A DNA stretch of 35,413 bases. It comes from Cytophagales bacterium (GTDB taxonomy: Bacteria; Bacteroidota; Bacteroidia; Cytophagales; Spirosomataceae). Position 1 is the first letter of the stretch. Each line of letters starts with the position of its first letter. Shown in pieces: positions 7,612 through 15,794 of the stretch. Both the position numbers and the translations under genes were made by a program. The stretch is taken from assembly GCA_013298025.1 (NCBI GenBank), contig JAAFJE010000034.1, positions 1 through 35,413 on the forward strand. The letters are read 5' to 3'. The notes beneath the pieces are model-generated. The model had not been told where the DNA came from and made no database searches. It saw only the letters and a list, made by a program, of their open reading frames with translations.

Positions 7612-9969
7612 ATGACAGACAATAACGATAAAATAAACCAACTCCTTGACAAATTGGAATCACTCTTGAAAAGACAGGACGAATTTTCTAGAGAAATTAA
7701 TAGTTTGCAAACAGAGATTCTTCGCCTGAAAAATGCTGTAACAGAACAAACCTCTAAAAAAGTAGAAGCTACAATAGACCCTGTAATTGCCACCGACCTT
7801 GAAGTCAAAAAGGAAAAAACAGCTATTGATTATCAAATAAATAGACGAAATACCCAACCGATACAGACCTTTACCCCAAAAGTACCCAAAGGCAAATCTG
7901 ACCTAGAAAAATTTATTGGAGAAAATGTAATCAACATAATTGGCATTGCAATTACAGTGATTGGTGTCGCCATTGGTGCGAAATATTCCATTGAAAACGA
8001 TTTGATAAGTCCATTAACTAGAATCATTCTTGGCTATATTTTTGGGCTTGGATTGCTAGGTTTTGGCATTAAATTAAAAGCCAAGTATGAAAACTACAGT
8101 GCTGTACTGGTAAGTGGAGCAATGGCTATTATGTACTTTATAACATTCGCTGCTTATGGTTTCTATGATTTGATTCCACAACTCATGGCATTTGCCCTGA
8201 TGCTCATTTTTACGGTGTTTACGGTCATTGCAGCCATACATTACAACAAACAAATAATTGCACATATTGGGTTAGTTGGTGCTTATGCTGTTCCTTTCTT
8301 ATTAAGTGATGGTTCAGGAAAAGTGGCTATTTTATTTACCTATATGGCCATTATAAACATTGGTATTCTTGCAATTGCATTTAAAAAATACTGGAAGCCT
8401 CTTTACTTTTTTTCATTTGGTTTAACATGGGTCATTTTCTTGTCATGGTATGTTACAAAATATCGAATAAATGAACATTTTGAATTAGCTTTAATAGTTG
8501 CTTCTTTATTCTTTGTCATATTCTATCTAACATTCCTTGCATATAAACTTCTTCAGAAAGAGAAATTCGTAATAGGTGACATCATTCTATTAATGATTAA
8601 TTCATTTGTTTTTTATGGAATAGGTTACACAATCCTAGATAATCACTACATAGGAAGTCAGTTCTTAGGAGTATTTACTTTAATTAATGCAGTTGTTCAT
8701 TTTGTAGCAAGTATTATACTATACAGACAAAAACTAGCTGACAGAAACATTCATTATTTGATTGCAGGACTGGTGCTTGTATTCATTACCATTGCGATTC
8801 CTGTTCAATTGGATGGCAATTGGGTTACATTGATGTGGGCAGGAGAAGCCACCCTTTTATTTTGGATAGGAAGAACTAAAAATGTTTCGTTCTATGAAAA
8901 ACTTTCATATCCATTAATGTTGTTGGCTTTTGTTAGCATCATACAAGATTGGAGTCATGTATATGATACTTACAATCCCAAAATTCCTTACTCAAGAATC
9001 ACCCCAATTTTTAATGTAAATTTTCTTACCTCAGTATTGTTTATTACGGCATTTGCTTTAATCAATATGCTGAATCAGAACAAGAATTATCCATCGTATG
9101 TAGAAACTCAAAAAGGAATATTTAAAGTTTTTCGTTTTGCTATGCCAGCCATACTAATCATTAGTACTTATTACGCATTTAGAATGGAAATTGCTACTTA
9201 TTGGAATCAACTCTATACCGACTCAGCGATACAACTTAAATCGGATAATGAGGAGTTTCCGATTTATTACTGGAATAATAATTTACAGTGGTTTAAATCA
9301 ATTTGGATACAAAATTACTCTCTACTTTTCGTTGCAACATTATCCTTTGTAAACCTTAGAAAACTAAAAAATCAACAACTGGGCTTAATTAGTCTTGGCT
9401 TAAATGTATTAGCTATTGTTTTTTTTCTAACAGAAGGTCTATACAATTTAAGCGAACTTCGTGAAGAGTATTTGAAAGTTTTATCTCAATATTATAAAAA
9501 GGGAACAGTTAATTTGTGGATAAGATACATCTCATTTTCATTTGTTGGCATGGCTCTTTATGCCATTTACAAATCCATCAAAGAAGCATTTACGCAAAGC
9601 AATTTTAAGATAGCATTTGATTTTCTTTTACATACAACTATACTATGGATTGCCAGCAGTGAATTAATCCACTGGATGGATATTTTCAAATCAGAACAAT
9701 CTGATAAACTCGGACTGAGTATTTTGTGGGGTATCTATTCGCTATTTTTAATTGCCTCGGGCATTTGGAAAAAGAATAAGCCTATGCGAATTGGAGCAAT
9801 TGCCTTGTTCGGGATTACGCTTACCAAGCTATTTTTCTACGATATTTCACACCTTAACACGCTTGCAAAGACAGTCGTGTTTGTATCGTTAGGCGTACTG
9901 CTATTAATCATCTCATTTTTATACAACAAATACAAACACGTAATATCAGATGATGAAGCCGATAACTAA
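7612..9969 (+). CDS. DUF2339 polytopic membrane protein
   Basis: This 785-aa protein has an N-terminal coiled coil (residues 3-45, INQLLDKLESLLKRQDEFSR) and a charged linker. Then comes GENVINIIGIAITVIGVAIG, the signature start of the DUF2339 membrane domain, followed by about twenty hydrophobic helices to the C-terminus. Known: DUF2339 proteins are large inner-membrane proteins of unknown function, often encoded beside a DUF3999 protein, as here. ATG 7612 lies 35 bases after the GTT of site 5. The stop overlaps the next gene's start by about 20 bases, so the two are probably translationally coupled. Possible roles in cell-envelope or polymer handling are inference only. Confidence 0.85.
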   Translation: MTDNNDKINQLLDKLESLLKRQDEFSREINSLQTEILRLKNAVTEQTSKKVEATIDPVIATDLEVKKEKTAIDYQINRRNTQPIQTFTPKVPKGKSDLEKFIGENVINIIGIAITVIGVAIGAKYSIENDLISPLTRIILGYIFGLGLLGFGIKLKAKYENYSAVLVSGAMAIMYFITFAAYGFYDLIPQLMAFALMLIFTVFTVIAAIHYNKQIIAHIGLVGAYAVPFLLSDGSGKVAILFTYMAIINIGILAIAFKKYWKPLYFFSFGLTWVIFLSWYVTKYRINEHFELALIVASLFFVIFYLTFLAYKLLQKEKFVIGDIILLMINSFVFYGIGYTILDNHYIGSQFLGVFTLINAVVHFVASIILYRQKLADRNIHYLIAGLVLVFITIAIPVQLDGNWVTLMWAGEATLLFWIGRTKNVSFYEKLSYPLMLLAFVSIIQDWSHVYDTYNPKIPYSRITPIFNVNFLTSVLFITAFALINMLNQNKNYPSYVETQKGIFKVFRFAMPAILIISTYYAFRMEIATYWNQLYTDSAIQLKSDNEEFPIYYWNNNLQWFKSIWIQNYSLLFVATLSFVNLRKLKNQQLGLISLGLNVLAIVFFLTEGLYNLSELREEYLKVLSQYYKKGTVNLWIRYISFSFVGMALYAIYKSIKEAFTQSNFKIAFDFLLHTTILWIASSELIHWMDIFKSEQSDKLGLSILWGIYSLFLIASGIWKKNKPMRIGAIALFGITLTKLFFYDISHLNTLAKTVVFVSLGVLLLIISFLYNKYKHVISDDEADN

Positions 9970-11185
9970 AATACTTAGCCTTCTCCTTAGTCTATATGGT
10001 TCTTTTTCCTATGGACAAATCAGTCAATACAACTATAAGCGTGAGCTAAAAGGAATTTCAGCACAATGGCACAAAATTATTCTTCCTGACGAAGTTTTCG
10101 GAAAAGTTTCACAGGAACTAAACGATATTAGAATTTTCGGAATAACGGCAAAGCATGATACCATTGAAGTTCCTTTTTTACTTAGGTTAGCAAGTGAGAA
10201 AACATTCGTTAAAGACGTAACATTTAAGACTATCAATACTTCTCAAAATGAAAATGGATTTTATTTCACTTTTGAAATACCAACAACAGAGCCTATTAAT
10301 CAAATCAAACTTGATTTTAAACAGCCTAATTTTGATTGGAGAGTTAAACTTGAAGGAAGTCAAAATCAAAGTGAATGGTTTTCAATTATAGAGAATTATC
10401 GAATTGTATCAATAAAAAACGAAATAACGAACTTTCAATTCACCAAGTTAGTTTTTCCTAATGCTAAATATCGTTATATCAGGCTATTTATTGACAGTAA
10501 AGAAAGACCTGAATTGGCTTCTGCGAGTATTTTGCAACACGAAATTACAAATGGAACATATAAAAATTATAGCATAAAAAAATTCAGTAAAAGGGAAAAC
10601 AGGGAAACGAAACAAACCGAAATTGATATTGAACTACAAATGCCTGTTCCGATAAGTTATTTAAAAATAAATACGAAAGATTCATTCGACTACTACCGAC
10701 CGATAACAATTAAGTATCTTGACGACAGCACCAAAACAGAACAAGGCTGGGTGTATAATTATAACGCATTGGCATCTGGAATAGTAAATTCGGTTGATAA
10801 AAATGAATTTAAGTTTAGTAGTAAGACAGTGCAGAAATTAAAAATATTCATTCACAATCAAGACAATCAGCCCTTGACCCTTGACACGTTAAATGTAAAG
10901 GGATATGAACATGAATTACTTGCTCGATTTACCGAAAAAGCCTCTTACTTTTTGACGTATGGAAACAACATAGCTACAAGACCTCACTATGACATTTACC
11001 ACTTTACCGACAATGTTCCAAAAACACTTACCACATTAGATATAGGTAACGAATTGAAAATAGAAAAAGAACAGGTTGCTGAAACAGTTCCACTTTTTAA
11101 AAACAAAACTTGGTTATGGGGAATTATAAGTTTGACAGTTTTGGTGTTAGGATGGTTTACGATACAAATGATGAGAAAAGAATAA
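9950..11185 (+). CDS. DUF3999 family protein
   Basis: This 411-aa protein has an N-terminal signal peptide (ITKILSLLLSLYGSFSYG), a long beta-rich exported region, and one C-terminal membrane helix (TWLWGIISLTVLVLGWFTIQ) followed by Met-Met-Arg-Lys-Glu. This is the DUF3999 layout, and the gene overlaps the DUF2339 gene upstream, a known pairing. The central part (about 90-170) includes a discoidin-like stretch (INQIKLDFKQPNFDWRVKLE, then KYRYIRLFIDS), which suggests a carbohydrate- or ligand-binding jelly roll. Adjacent ATGs at 9950 and 9953 are both usable. The stop lies five bases before the extended core of site 6. It probably works with DUF2339 across the inner membrane; the function is unknown. 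Confidence 0.8.
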   Translation: MMKPITKILSLLLSLYGSFSYGQISQYNYKRELKGISAQWHKIILPDEVFGKVSQELNDIRIFGITAKHDTIEVPFLLRLASEKTFVKDVTFKTINTSQNENGFYFTFEIPTTEPINQIKLDFKQPNFDWRVKLEGSQNQSEWFSIIENYRIVSIKNEITNFQFTKLVFPNAKYRYIRLFIDSKERPELASASILQHEITNGTYKNYSIKKFSKRENRETKQTEIDIELQMPVPISYLKINTKDSFDYYRPITIKYLDDSTKTEQGWVYNYNALASGIVNSVDKNEFKFSSKTVQKLKIFIHNQDNQPLTLDTLNVKGYEHELLARFTEKASYFLTYGNNIATRPHYDIYHFTDNVPKTLTTLDIGNELKIEKEQVAETVPLFKNKTWLWGIISLTVLVLGWFTIQMMRKE

Positions 11186-11189
11186 CAAC

Positions 11190-11330
11190 GTGTGGTAACA
11201 CGGGTTTTACGTCAGGCGGGGTGACGTGCAAACTTTGAGCTTTGTGCATCGAATGAATTTTAGTAATAAATTTGACATTTGTGCTTGGCAATTCGACACA
11301 TTGTCAAGCCTTGTCCGTTACCTGCTATAC
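11190..11330 (+). other. attC-like site 6 (degenerate stem)
   Basis: The site runs from GTGTGGTAAC (11190-11199) to GTTACCTGCTATAC (11317-11330). The left core matches the cassette start at 7577, as reverse complement, with a three-base gap. The right shoulder is CAAGCCTTGTCCGTT. Pairing of the two arms is weaker than in the other sites. The left half resembles the half-site at 13459. Confidence 0.55.
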
Positions 11331-11332
11331 TA

Positions 11333-11866
11333 ATGCGACTATCTCTAATCATAATAGCTATTTTGACATTAACCTCTTGTTCTGAAAGACAAGCAGTGCG
11401 TAATAAAGTGAAAATAAATTTGAGTGGAAAACACTTGAAATCAATACCAGACAGTATTTTCCAAAACAGTGAAATAACATATTTGGACTTAGGAAGTAGT
11501 AAAGTGGTTTTTTATCCACCACTTTCGGCATTGGTTGACAGTAACGCAAATGAAATTTCAGAATTGCCAGAAAAAATTGGTAATTTGACAAACTTGCGGA
11601 CGCTTATTCTCAATTCAAATAGACTAACCACATTGCCAAGCGATATATCCAAATTGACAAATCTTGAAGTGCTTGATTTATCAATTAACAAAGACCTTGA
11701 CATACTCCAGCAACTCGACAAATTGAAAGGACTTCCAAAACTTAAAGTATTGAAAATTGTGGACGTAAAACTGACACGAAATGATATTCCATTGGTTAAG
11801 TCTGCATTCCATACCAATACAAAAATTATTTTGACAATTCCTGAGTATATAGAAGCATCGAAATGA
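11333..11866 (+). CDS. Leucine-rich-repeat lipoprotein
   Basis: This 177-aa protein begins with a lipoprotein signal peptide (MRLSLIIIAILTLTSC, lipid-modified Cys16). It carries three to four leucine-rich repeats: HLKSIPDSIFQNSEITYLDLG, ISELPEKIGNLTNLRTLILNSN, LTTLPSDISKLTNLEVLDLS, and a last partial one (LKGLPKLKVLKI). I chose ATG 11333, 16 bases after the GTT of site 6, because upstream codons in this frame lie inside the site and only this start gives a signal peptide. An ALVDSNANE segment interrupts the repeats after the first one. LRR surface lipoproteins usually bind proteins; no partner can be named. Confidence 0.8.
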   Translation: MRLSLIIIAILTLTSCSERQAVRNKVKINLSGKHLKSIPDSIFQNSEITYLDLGSSKVVFYPPLSALVDSNANEISELPEKIGNLTNLRTLILNSNRLTTLPSDISKLTNLEVLDLSINKDLDILQQLDKLKGLPKLKVLKIVDVKLTRNDIPLVKSAFHTNTKIILTIPEYIEASK

Positions 11867-11869
11867 TAA

Positions 11870-11973
11870 GTACAGCAGACAATAAAAGGTTTGCCGCAAG
11901 GCTGGCTGACGAAATAACTATGAGCTAATAGCGGGCTTGACTGAACTCTATTTGGCTTTTAGTTGCTAACTTC
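11870..11973 (+). other. attC-like half-site 7
   Basis: GTACAGCAGACAAT (11870) resembles, as reverse complement, the cassette start GTTACCTGCTATAC at 11317, although the AAC core has become AAT. Bases 11881-11973 closely follow the first half of site 4, including TTGCCGCAAGGCTGGC and the TTTGGCTTTTAGTTG run. Similarity stops abruptly after GCTAACTTC, and no matching right arm or GTT core follows. Confidence 0.55.
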
Positions 11974-12009
11974 GACATCCGGCAAAGACAACCGAAAACA
12001 AAAATTAAG

Positions 12010-12531
12010 ATGAAGAAAACTAACATAAAATATCTGACAATATTGCTGATATTTTTGGGATTGACAGTTTATTATCTTTATCCAGAAGACAAACTTCCTG
12101 CCAATATTGAGATAGATAAACTTGTTGTATATAAATCAAAAAGACAGTTACTTGCCTACTCAAATGGACACCTGATAAAGACCTATAAAATCTCACTGGG
12201 CAGACAACCCATTGGCGACAAAGAATATGAAGGAGACAAAAAAACTCCAGAAGGACTTTATTTCATCAACGATAAGAATGCCCATAGCGGTTATCATAAA
12301 AACTTAGGTGTTTCATACCCAGACCAAGGCGACATAGCAAGAGCCAAACGACTTGGTAAGCCTGTTGGCGGCGATATTAAAATTCATGGACTTAGAAATA
12401 GGACAGGGTTTATTGGTAAGTTTCATCGCTGGTATGACTGGACAGTAGGTTGTATTGCGGTGACAAATGAAGAAATTGACGAACTTTATAATTCAGTAAA
12501 AATAGGGACAGCAATTGAAATCAAACCTTGA
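12010..12531 (+). CDS. L,D-transpeptidase family (YkuD) protein
   Basis: This 173-aa protein has an N-terminal membrane segment (YLTILLIFLGLTVYYLY) that could be an uncleaved anchor or signal. The YkuD domain begins with IDKLVVYKSKRQLLAYSNG and carries the catalytic region IKIHGL (His126) with TVGCIAVTNEE (Cys148), the H...G-C pattern of this family. In the usual S-x-G-C-[IV]-R the serine position is Thr and the arginine position is Ala, so the active site is slightly unusual. Known: these enzymes make 3-3 peptidoglycan crosslinks or attach lipoproteins to the wall; related small forms are also called murein L,D-transpeptidase catalytic-domain proteins. The cassette start in front of it appears lost (half-site 7), but its right site (8) is good. 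Confidence 0.85.
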   Translation: MKKTNIKYLTILLIFLGLTVYYLYPEDKLPANIEIDKLVVYKSKRQLLAYSNGHLIKTYKISLGRQPIGDKEYEGDKKTPEGLYFINDKNAHSGYHKNLGVSYPDQGDIARAKRLGKPVGGDIKIHGLRNRTGFIGKFHRWYDWTVGCIAVTNEEIDELYNSVKIGTAIEIKP

Positions 12532-12550
12532 CAAAATAGAGAAAAGAAAA

Positions 12551-12688
12551 GCTGCCTGTAACACTTGGCTTGTCGCTGGGTGGTTTTAGGAATAAACTGA
12601 ACAACAGAATTTTAAATAAACTTTAGGAATAGGTTTAGGCGGAGTTGCTGAGAAATCGCCACATCGCCAAGCCTCGTCCGTTAGCAAC
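12551..12688 (+). other. attC-like site 8
   Basis: The site runs from GCTGCCTGTAAC (12551-12562) to GTTAGCAAC (12680-12688). GGCTTGTCGC... (12567 on) pairs with ...GCCACATCGCCAAGCC (right arm ending 12674). Its body is close to identical to site 2, including the run GGCGGAGTTGCTGAGAAATC, and it has the shoulder CAAGCCTCGTCCGTT. Confidence 0.7.
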
Positions 12689-12697
12689 TATTATGAG

Positions 12698-13456
12698 ATG
12701 AAAGCTACAATATACTTTTTAACTTGTTTGACTTTGTTTGGGTGCAATTCATCCTCTGAGAAAACAAATAATAACATAGAGAATAAGATTGAAACGGTGA
12801 ATAAAAAAGAATACTTTAAGTTACCTGATAACTGTTTTGGTATTTGGGTTAATGAAAAGTACTTGAAAGCCCTTCGACAAACTCATTCGACAAAAAAGGC
12901 AGGCGAAATGGGTGTTGACGACTTTTATAGAATATCTAAAGAAAATTCAATAATGAGGTTTGATGTACACGAAAGTGGAGCAGACAATATTCTATTAATG
13001 GATACTAAATCAACTGGACAAATATTTAGTTCTGATAAATCAGAAGCATATTTTAAAGTAAAATTTAAGGAAAACTATTTGATAGTTGACAATGATAAAT
13101 ACGTAAAGGCTCCAGCGTTAGAAAATGGATTGGTCAACTTGGTGAATAGGACATTATTTTCGGGTAAATATGTTATAGACGGCAAAACTATTCAGTTTCA
13201 AGAAAGTGGACAAATTGTGGGAATAGATAGTGTTCTTCATTTTGAAGTCAATCTTGATTATAATGATGCAGGAATGCAGTACGACAAAATTTATCTTCAA
13301 TTTAAGAAAGAAAAAGAACCAAGAACCTATTTATATGAATTTGTTTCTGACACATTAGTAATATTCAACTTAAAATGCTTGACAATGAACGACGATAATG
13401 ACTACTGTTTAGAAGTTGAAAAAGGTAACGTGTTTATGAAATTAAAAAAGAAATAA
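12698..13456 (+). CDS. Lipoprotein of unknown family
   Basis: This 252-aa protein has a lipoprotein signal peptide (MKATIYFLTCLTLFGC, Cys16) and a Ser/Asn-rich tether (NSSSEKTNNNIENK). The folded part begins at about residue 38 (YFKLPDNCFGIWVNEKYLKAL). The rest is beta-rich with two cysteine-containing stretches near the end (NLKCLTMND, DNDYCLEV). The opening 'G-x-W-V/x-N-x-x-Y' resembles lipocalin-like lipoproteins that begin with a 'G-x-W' strand, but I cannot assign a family. It starts 18 bases after the GTT of site 8 and ends three bases before the core of half-site 9. Confidence 0.7.
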   Translation: MKATIYFLTCLTLFGCNSSSEKTNNNIENKIETVNKKEYFKLPDNCFGIWVNEKYLKALRQTHSTKKAGEMGVDDFYRISKENSIMRFDVHESGADNILLMDTKSTGQIFSSDKSEAYFKVKFKENYLIVDNDKYVKAPALENGLVNLVNRTLFSGKYVIDGKTIQFQESGQIVGIDSVLHFEVNLDYNDAGMQYDKIYLQFKKEKEPRTYLYEFVSDTLVIFNLKCLTMNDDNDYCLEVEKGNVFMKLKKK

Positions 13457-13458
13457 CA

Positions 13459-13530
13459 GCCACCAACACGAGTGGTGCGTCAAGCGGACTGACGTGCAAA
13501 CTTTGAGCTTTGTGCATCTAATGCAATGTT
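13459..13530 (+). other. attC-like half-site 9 (right end of the array)
   Basis: GCCACCAAC (13459-13467) is followed by sequence close to the left half of site 6, including GACGTGCAAACTTTGAGCTT. It breaks off after GTGCATCTAATGCAAT and runs into a GTT (13528) that begins an unrelated reading frame. No right arm is present. Confidence 0.55.
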
Positions 13531-13849
13531 AGTCATACATTTATATCCTGATACGCTTTTACCAACGGACAAAATATTGGCACTAAAGGTAGAGCCAAAT
13601 GGGTATGGAGAAACGGATTCTTACTCATCTAAGTGGGAAGATAGATTTAAAGCTTTGCCTTCTGATACGCTGTCCATTTTTGTTTTTGATGCTCAACAAC
13701 TAGATACGACATCATGGACAAAAATGAGGGATGAATACAAGATACTTAAACGATACGACTTTAGTCTTAGAGATTTACAGCGACTGGATTTTACCATTAC
13801 GTACCCTCCAGACGCTCGAATGCTTGCTATAAAATCATATCCTAAGTAA
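13526..13849 (+). pseudogene. 3' part of a severed gene, unknown family
   Basis: The frame encodes 107 residues beginning MLVIHLYPDTLLPTDKILAL and contains KWEDRFKALPSDTLSIFVFD and RYDFSLRDLQRLDFTITYPP, a soluble, normal-looking protein. It has no signal peptide, although similar small proteins I recall from Bacteroidota are exported and longer at the N-terminus. The frame starts exactly where the half-site sequence ends, and its ATG straddles that junction. I therefore think the 5' part was lost when the array end formed. The alternative is a complete short gene using ATG 13526. The function is unknown. Confidence 0.5.
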
Positions 13850-13890
13850 TTATTTAGATAAGGCTAAAAATATAATACTTTTCTCAGTAC

Positions 13891-15693
13891 CTATTTTTGT
13901 AGGTTATCTAAAATATCTTTTGTTTGTTGGTCATTGGGGTCAAGGGTTAGTGCTTTTTGGTAATTCTTGATAGCCGTAGCTTTGTCATTAAGTTTCAAAT
14001 ATAAGTCGCCCCAACGGCTATAAACCATTGACGAACTTGGATGCTGCTCGGTAGCCACTTCTAAAATTGTTTTTACAGCTTTCTCGTTGAGTGGTTTTCT
14101 GTTCGTCAGGTCGTAAGCCAAATAAGTTATTTGCCCTTCGTTCATATTCATAGCTGCAAAGGCTTTTTTGGCTTCATCATATTTTCCCATCTTCAAATAC
14201 TCGCTTGGCGAAAACTCATCGGCTTTCATTTTAGGCATGGGCTTTTGCTGGTAAATATTTTGCAGTCCAGTTACGTTGCCATTAGTATTTCTGGTGAAAA
14301 AACCGTTGATGTTAAAGTCCGTAAATACAAGGCTATCTCTTGAAATTGGAAAACAATAAATTTCAAAACCATCGTTGATGTTTTCCACTAAATAGTTTTT
14401 TTCTTTTCGCAAATAAAGTACTTCATCCGTCCCCATTCTGTAGCGTCCCGCCAATTCATCTAAGTCTTTATCTGGCAGATTTATAGGCTGAATTTCTGTC
14501 GGCAAAAAGTTTGTCCAGTTATATACTTTTGCAACTGCCCTTCTGATTTCTTTACCAATTCCATTTTGGTTATCACCAGAGTTAAGCATAACAATTACAC
14601 CATTTCCTCCTTCAACGCTTGCCATGCCATAAGCCAGAAAACCTGCATTTACGCCTGTAAATTCAAAGAAAACGCCTTTGGGGTCTTTGTTATCAGTTCT
14701 TTGCATGAGAAATGGCCCAATACCCATTTGTTCTTTGTAAGCACCATCCGAAACATTTACCTGTGGTGTTAGCATTTTTTTAGTGATGGCTTGGCTTAAA
14801 ATTTTGCCTTTGCCTAAGTATGATTTTTGAACATCAATAAAAAACTTTGCAAGGTCTGATGGCGTAGAATAAAGCCCTGCGGCGGCTTGTTGTGGATAAA
14901 CGTAAGGCATTCCTTTAAACCAAGAAGCATCGGAATAAGCCCAAGCCGTTTGCCTTGAAAACTTTGCTGGAACAGGTTGCTCAAAAGTTGAGTTTTTCAT
15001 ACCAAGTTGAGCAAAGAGTAGCTCTTCTGTTAGTTTGGCAAAACTTTTTTTGGAAACATCCATCAGTGCCAATTGTGCAATCATACTTCCGCCACCAGAG
15101 TAACGAAACTCTTTATTAGGTTCGCTGTTTACTACTACCGCTCTTGTCTGTGCAATTTTAGCACCGCTCAATACTTCAACAATTGTTGGTAATGGTTCTG
15201 TTGGGGTAAAGCCAAAATAAGACGTTTGTGAAGTGCCTGCCGAATGACTTAATAACATTCGTAAGGTTATGGGTGTCTTTTGGGTAAAATCATTTTCGGC
15301 AATTTTCCAAGAAGAAAGATAATGGTTGATGGGTTCGTTTAAGTCAATTTGTCCATTATCAACCATTTTTAGAGCGGTAACTGCCATCAAAAATTTACTA
15401 ATTGAACCTGCGGAGAACATTGTTTCGGCTGTTACGGGTGTTTTTTTTAGCGTATCAGCTAAACCATAACCCTTTGCCCATTCAATTTTGTAATCTTTAA
15501 TCACTGCGATGCTAAGTCCTGGCACTTTGTAGTATTTCATTCTGTCAAGTATGTTCCAGCCTTTGAAACCCTTCACTGGAACATAAGGAATCAGGTTGTT
15601 TTCTACTTGTTTAATTCTGGTTTGGACTTGCTTCGTTTGGGCAAAAGTTTGTCTGGCAATGAGTATCAATAAAATTAAACTAATTCTTTTCAT
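13891..15693 (-). CDS. Beta-lactamase-related serine hydrolase with C-terminal TPR
   Basis: This 600-aa protein has a signal peptide (MKRISLILLILIARQTFA). The start at 15693 is preferred over the longer frame because it gives this signal. Residues 45-400 form a class-C beta-lactamase/DD-peptidase-like domain: S97-I-S-K100 is the nucleophile motif, RYSGGG supplies the Y-x-G/N motif, and FTGVNAGF occupies the usual H-x-G position with Thr in place of His. Residues 430-500 form a beta-rich DUF3471-like segment. The end (about 500-600) carries a tetratricopeptide region (YSRWGDLYLKLNDKATAIKN, then YQKALTLDPNDQQ). Known: such proteins are esterases, peptidases or D-aminopeptidases; the substrate is unknown. 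It may be co-transcribed with the GGCT-like gene 100 bases upstream. Confidence 0.85.
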   Translation of the reverse strand: MKRISLILLILIARQTFAQTKQVQTRIKQVENNLIPYVPVKGFKGWNILDRMKYYKVPGLSIAVIKDYKIEWAKGYGLADTLKKTPVTAETMFSAGSISKFLMAVTALKMVDNGQIDLNEPINHYLSSWKIAENDFTQKTPITLRMLLSHSAGTSQTSYFGFTPTEPLPTIVEVLSGAKIAQTRAVVVNSEPNKEFRYSGGGSMIAQLALMDVSKKSFAKLTEELLFAQLGMKNSTFEQPVPAKFSRQTAWAYSDASWFKGMPYVYPQQAAAGLYSTPSDLAKFFIDVQKSYLGKGKILSQAITKKMLTPQVNVSDGAYKEQMGIGPFLMQRTDNKDPKGVFFEFTGVNAGFLAYGMASVEGGNGVIVMLNSGDNQNGIGKEIRRAVAKVYNWTNFLPTEIQPINLPDKDLDELAGRYRMGTDEVLYLRKEKNYLVENINDGFEIYCFPISRDSLVFTDFNINGFFTRNTNGNVTGLQNIYQQKPMPKMKADEFSPSEYLKMGKYDEAKKAFAAMNMNEGQITYLAYDLTNRKPLNEKAVKTILEVATEQHPSSSMVYSRWGDLYLKLNDKATAIKNYQKALTLDPNDQQTKDILDNLQK

Positions 15694-15794
15694 ATTTTTT
15701 GAAGATTGAGGTTTGTCTTTGATGTCACGTGGCATTTGTGGGCTTGATGAACACAGAAAATACATGGGTTATCAGCTTTATTTTTGTCAAAAGA

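Larger units (their letters stand above)
127..13530 (+). mobile_element. Integron-type gene cassette array without a visible integrase (CALIN-like)
   Basis: Every gene here is on the plus strand. Most begin 15-80 bases after a GTT core and end just before an AAC core. The separating elements (described individually) are 130-200 bp imperfect palindromes. Seen directly: the bases following one GTT recur as reverse complement before the next AAC. GTTATGTGC (563) pairs with GCACATAAC (1105). GTTGGTGGC (1229) pairs with GCCACCAAC (4989). GTTGCCTGC (5115) matches GCAGCCAAC (6680) at 8 of 9. The start GTTACTACCACAC (7577) matches GTGTGGTAAC (11190) apart from a 3-base gap. Known: in integrons the attC core of each cassette is split between its two ends, producing this pairing. 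Inferred: these cassettes were inserted by a tyrosine recombinase acting on folded single strands. No intI gene or attI is in the window, and Bacteroidota are not classic integron hosts. Confidence 0.75.

Noticed and set aside
438..13530. Palindromes as CRISPR repeats or simple terminators
   Set aside because: They are far too long, vary between sites, lack regular spacers and lack T tracts. Complementary core pairs point to recombination sites instead.
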